Below, in pieces: positions 60,745 through 64,000 of a stretch of 64,000 nt of DNA. The stretch is from Deltaproteobacteria bacterium (GTDB lineage: Bacteria > Bdellovibrionota_C > UBA2361 > JAGFJO01): positions 1-64,000 of the forward strand of contig JAGFJO010000059.1 in NCBI GenBank assembly GCA_024102635.1, written 5' to 3'. Made by a program: the position numbers and the translations under genes. The notes beneath the pieces were generated by a model. It was not told where the DNA came from. It ran no database searches and saw only the letters and a list, made by a program, of their open reading frames with translations. The number at the start of each line of letters is the position of its first letter. The stretch's first letter is position 1.

Positions 60745-63441
60745 GTGGCCGATTACGATCATAGGTCGATCGAGAAAAAGTGGCAGCGCTACTGGGAGGA
60801 TAATAAGACCTTTAGGGTCGAGGGGCTTCCAAAGGGTAAAAAACTGTACTGCCTTGATATGTTCCCTTATCCCTCAGGTTCCGGATTGCATGTGGGACAT
60901 CCTCTCGGGTACACGGCTACTGATATTTATTGCCGCTTCAAGCGCATGAGCGGTTACTCAGTTCTGCATCCAATGGGGTTTGATGCGTTTGGCCTCCCGG
61001 CAGAGCAGCATGCCGTCAGCACAGGCGAGCATCCCGCCCTAATTACTAAAGCCAACTGCCAGCGGTTTACCGACCAGCTAAAGTCAGTCGGGCTCTCCTA
61101 TGATTGGGACCGCAATCTGGCGACCTGCGATCCTGACTACTATAAATGGACGCAGTGGATCTTTCTTAAAATCTATAACTCTTGGTTCGATGAAGAGAAG
61201 CAAAAAGCCCGCCCGATAGAGGAGCTGCCGATTCCGGATGAGGTTAAAAGCCAGGGCGCAAAGGCGGTTGAGGATTACCGCGCCGAACACCGCTTAGCGT
61301 ACTACGCCGACGCAATGGTGAACTGGTGCCCGGCGCTTGGAACGGTCCTAGCAAACGAAGAGGTGATTGACGGCAAATCGGAGCGCGGCGGGCATGATGT
61401 TATCCGTAAACCGATGAAGCAGTGGATGCTTAGGATTACAAAGTACTCCGAGAGGCTGCTTGAGGATCTTAAAGAGATTGATTGGCCGGACAGTATCAAG
61501 GAGCAGCAGCGCAATTGGATAGGGCGCAAGACTGGCGCCGAGATAGAGTTCCGAATTCTCGGCAGTAGCGAGAAGCTTGTTGCTTTTACCACGCGGCCGG
61601 ACACGCTTTTTGGCGTCACCTTTTTTGTGGTTTCCCCGGAGCATCCCATTGTCTCGAGCGTGACTACTGCCGAGTATAAAGAGCGCGTTCAAAAGTACTG
61701 TGAAGAGGCTGCTAAGCTAAGTGAGTTCGCGCGTACCATAGATAATAGGAAAAAGACCGGTGTATTTACCGGTAATTATGTTGTAAACCCGATCTCCAGC
61801 GAACATGTGCCTCTTTATGTAGGGGACTATGTTCTTATGACAGTAGGCACGGGCGCTGTAATGGGTGTACCGGCCCATGATGAGCGCGACTTCGAATTCG
61901 CTCGAACTTTTCAGATCGATATTAAGCCGGTGATAACACCGGTCGGAGAAGAACAAAGGGTCACGGACGCTGTTCTCGAAGGAGAGCTCTCCTGGACCCG
62001 AGAGGGAACGATGATCCCGCTTGAGCATCCCGTTTTTAAGGAGCTCGGGCTCGCTGGTATCGAGAATAGGGCGGCTGCCGAGAAGATCACGGAGTGGCTG
62101 GCTAATAAGTCGCAAGGGCGTGCAGTAGTAAACTACAAGCTGCGGGACTGGCTTTTCTCAAGGCAGCGGTATTGGGGAGAGCCGATCCCGATTATTCACT
62201 GGGATGATGGAACTTCAAGCGCAACTGATGAATGCGAGTTGCCGCTGGTTCTTCCCGAAGTTAAAGATTATCGCCCCTCTGAGAGCGGCGAGTCACCGCT
62301 TGCTAAGGCTACGGAGTGGCTTTATGTGACCGACCCGAAAACGGGGAAGAAGGGACGGCGCGAAACTAACACCATGCCGCAGTGGGCCGGATCGTGTTGG
62401 TATTACCTACGTTTCATTGATCCGCACAATGATAAGCAAGCCTGGGACCCCAAGCTTGAGAAAGCATGGATGAACGTGGACCTTTATGTCGGCGGCGCGG
62501 AGCATGCGGTGCTGCATCTTCTCTACGCCAGGTTCTGGCACAAAGTGCTGTATGACCTCGGACACGTTTCTACCAACGAGCCGTTCCAGCGCCTTTTTAA
62601 TCAGGGAATGGTTCAGGCGTTCGCATACCGAAACAGCCGCGGGGCGCTTGTCCCGTCCGATGAAGTTGACGATATTGAAGGGGCCGAGCCAAAGCATAAA
62701 GTCACCGGCGAGGCGCTGGAGCGTATAGTAGCCAAGATGTCCAAGTCGCTCCGCAACGTTGTTACTCTTGACGAGATAGTCGATCAGTATGGCGCCGACA
62801 CCTTTAGAATGTACCTTATGTTCATGGGCCCGCTCGACTCTTCACGCGGATGGGACCCGAAGGCGATAACCGGAAACTATCGATTCCTTAAACGCGCCTG
62901 GACTTATGTTACTGACAATCGCGATGCGGGAGCCCGAGACGTAGCAGCTGCCTCCGAGGAGCCGGACAGTGTGCGGCGGGCGCTCAATAAGCTTATAAAG
63001 AAAGTGACCGAGGATATCGACCAGCTGTCGTTTAATACGGCCGTTGCCGCTTTTATGGAGTATCTGAACGAAGCATCTGGGCAGCCGGTATCGAAAGAGA
63101 GCCTTGAAAAATTCGTTCTGGTGCTTTCACCTCTTGCGCCGCATATAAGCGAAGAGTTGTGGCAGCGGCTAGGGCACTCGGCATCGCTTGCATACGAGAG
63201 GTGGCCGCAGTATGACGAGGCTGCTCTTGCCGAAGAAATTGTGAGCGTTGTTATCCAGGTGAACGGTAAAAAGCGCGCGCTCATTGAAGTGGATAGCGGG
63301 ATCTCCCAGGAGGCCCTTAAGGCGGAGATAATCACCCGTATGGCCGATACAGATTATAAAGTTTCTGAGCGCGATAAGTTTATCACCGTGCCGCGGCCGG
63401 GAAGCACAGTACCTAAGCTTGTAAATATTATTCTGCAATAG
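60745..63441 (+). CDS. leuS: Leucyl-tRNA synthetase
   Basis: This 898-residue class I synthetase charges tRNA-Leu in the cytosol. It has PYPSGSGLHVGHPLGYTATDIY with the HVGH motif (49-52), the editing CP1 domain (TTRPDTLFGVTF, and GTGAVMGVPAHDERDFEFA with the Asp that excludes leucine) and KMSKSLRNVV (about 664-673). The C-terminal anticodon-binding helices and a ubiquitin-like end (VQVNGKKRALIEV) follow. Start is GTG at 60745 with GGAG 9 nt upstream. A membrane-protein gene follows 17 nt later. Confidence 0.96.
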   Translation: MADYDHRSIEKKWQRYWEDNKTFRVEGLPKGKKLYCLDMFPYPSGSGLHVGHPLGYTATDIYCRFKRMSGYSVLHPMGFDAFGLPAEQHAVSTGEHPALITKANCQRFTDQLKSVGLSYDWDRNLATCDPDYYKWTQWIFLKIYNSWFDEEKQKARPIEELPIPDEVKSQGAKAVEDYRAEHRLAYYADAMVNWCPALGTVLANEEVIDGKSERGGHDVIRKPMKQWMLRITKYSERLLEDLKEIDWPDSIKEQQRNWIGRKTGAEIEFRILGSSEKLVAFTTRPDTLFGVTFFVVSPEHPIVSSVTTAEYKERVQKYCEEAAKLSEFARTIDNRKKTGVFTGNYVVNPISSEHVPLYVGDYVLMTVGTGAVMGVPAHDERDFEFARTFQIDIKPVITPVGEEQRVTDAVLEGELSWTREGTMIPLEHPVFKELGLAGIENRAAAEKITEWLANKSQGRAVVNYKLRDWLFSRQRYWGEPIPIIHWDDGTSSATDECELPLVLPEVKDYRPSESGESPLAKATEWLYVTDPKTGKKGRRETNTMPQWAGSCWYYLRFIDPHNDKQAWDPKLEKAWMNVDLYVGGAEHAVLHLLYARFWHKVLYDLGHVSTNEPFQRLFNQGMVQAFAYRNSRGALVPSDEVDDIEGAEPKHKVTGEALERIVAKMSKSLRNVVTLDEIVDQYGADTFRMYLMFMGPLDSSRGWDPKAITGNYRFLKRAWTYVTDNRDAGARDVAAASEEPDSVRRALNKLIKKVTEDIDQLSFNTAVAAFMEYLNEASGQPVSKESLEKFVLVLSPLAPHISEELWQRLGHSASLAYERWPQYDEAALAEEIVSVVIQVNGKKRALIEVDSGISQEALKAEIITRMADTDYKVSERDKFITVPRPGSTVPKLVNIILQ

Positions 63442-63458
63442 AGAAGCGGCTTAAATTC

Positions 63459-64000
63459 ATGAGCATCTTGGGGACGAAGATAGCCTCCGTTATTTTCACC
63501 CTTGGATTGGCCTTTGCAGTGCTGGCTGTAGGTTTCGGGGAATTTCACCTTTTCGGAAATCTTACCGTCATACCGTCAACATTGAGTGGGCTATTAATTG
63601 GAGCCGGGCTTACAGCTCTAGGATGCCTTCTTGCGTATCTTCGGGGGGAGCGTCTCTCGCTCTCGGCGCCGGTTCTTATCATTTGCCTAGCACTAATTCT
63701 TATCTCCGATATTCCGTATCGCCGCTATAACTACTATCAGTCGCCGCCCATGGCGGTGGAGCTTTTAATTGGCGGCGCCGCAGTTCTGATCTTAGCGGCC
63801 TTTATTCCGAAAGCTGTTATGCCGCTTATAATGGTGCTTTCGCTTCTTTCGGGGCTGGCAGGTTTTCTCTACCTGGCAAATGGAAGGTTTTTAGTCTCTG
63901 ATGACCACTCATCGTTTCTTTTCAGGCTCATTCAACTAAAAGAGAACTTCCCCTTTATTCCGTTTTATTCAACGGAATGGAACGGGGGCTATGAGGCGCG
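63459..64000 (+). CDS. Polytopic membrane protein (partial, runs off the window)
   Basis: The frame is open from ATG at 63459 to the right edge (180 codons). It starts MSILGTKIASVIFTLGLAFA, has five or six hydrophobic segments, then a DDHSSFLFRLIQLKENFPF loop followed by STEWNGGYEA. The loop resembles the first periplasmic loop of large membrane proteins related to glycosyltransferase or PTPS-related families, but the visible part is too short to name. No Shine-Dalgarno is clear. It may be cotranscribed with leuS. Confidence 0.7.
   Translation, partial: MSILGTKIASVIFTLGLAFAVLAVGFGEFHLFGNLTVIPSTLSGLLIGAGLTALGCLLAYLRGERLSLSAPVLIICLALILISDIPYRRYNYYQSPPMAVELLIGGAAVLILAAFIPKAVMPLIMVLSLLSGLAGFLYLANGRFLVSDDHSSFLFRLIQLKENFPFIPFYSTEWNGGYEA

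Overview
The window reads as the chromosome of a Gram-negative bacterium. It has a TonB-dependent outer-membrane receptor, several lipoproteins with clear lipoboxes, a class A penicillin-binding protein and periplasmic proteins with signal peptides. Menaquinone genes of the futalosine type (mqnE, plus UbiX- and UbiA-like partners), MopE-type Cys/Asp motifs, a secreted metzincin with a Thr/Pro-rich linker, and long TPR proteins point loosely to a deltaproteobacterial-grade lineage. No rRNA is present, so the placement is tentative. Coding density is high. Most genes use normal start signals, and several are joined by ATGA overlaps.

Layout. 1-4282: a corrinoid (or similar metal-chelate) uptake operon: outer-membrane receptor, its own TonB, binding protein, ATPase, permease. 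4431-7423: LmbE-type deacetylase coupled to a GT2 glycosyltransferase, then a secreted Cys-rich protein. 7648-12596: a very long GT51/transpeptidase PBP and a large lipoprotein preceded by five 17-bp direct repeats. 12856-15505: a hypothetical protein and argB-argF. 15506-16217: about 700 bp without a gene but with strong hairpins. 16218-23233: a protein of about 1,570 residues with three glycosyltransferase modules and TPRs, then a secreted metalloprotease. 23491-25952: a hexokinase-like protein and a CCA-polymerase-like nucleotidyltransferase. 25953-32316: glyS, mqnE, a TPR protein and, on the other strand, ubiE/menG, a DUF3565 protein, ubiX and ubiA/mqnP. This forms a split menaquinone locus.

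32340-49434 is mixed: a NahK-like kinase, a lipoprotein, a divergent RNB-domain protein next to a PP2C-like phosphatase, a GH15/phosphorylase-kinase-like protein, msrA, a HAD hydrolase, a membrane protein plus flippase-like pair, a dienelactone hydrolase, an AEC transporter, a Zn alcohol dehydrogenase, a Gly/Tyr-rich BON protein, beta-carbonic anhydrase and a methyltransferase. 49517-58377 holds prfC, a DEAD-box helicase, an unrecognised protein, a chromate transporter, an orphan histidine kinase, a CPFCH-motif micro-membrane protein with a DUF2243 protein, and a very short SPFH-like protein.

58378-60744 is the most unusual stretch. An AT-rich AAA/DUF4143 ATPase lies between an inverted 20-nt copy of the tRNA-Asp T-arm/3' region (58391-58410) and the intact tRNA-Asp gene (60298-60374, minus strand). 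Directly beyond the tRNA 3' end are two perfect 60-bp repeats that each carry the last nucleotides of the tRNA. Its 5' end abuts a perfect 19-bp hairpin and REP-like elements. This looks like a repeatedly remodelled tRNA-associated insertion site, with no integrase or transposase visible. leuS and the start of a membrane protein close the window.
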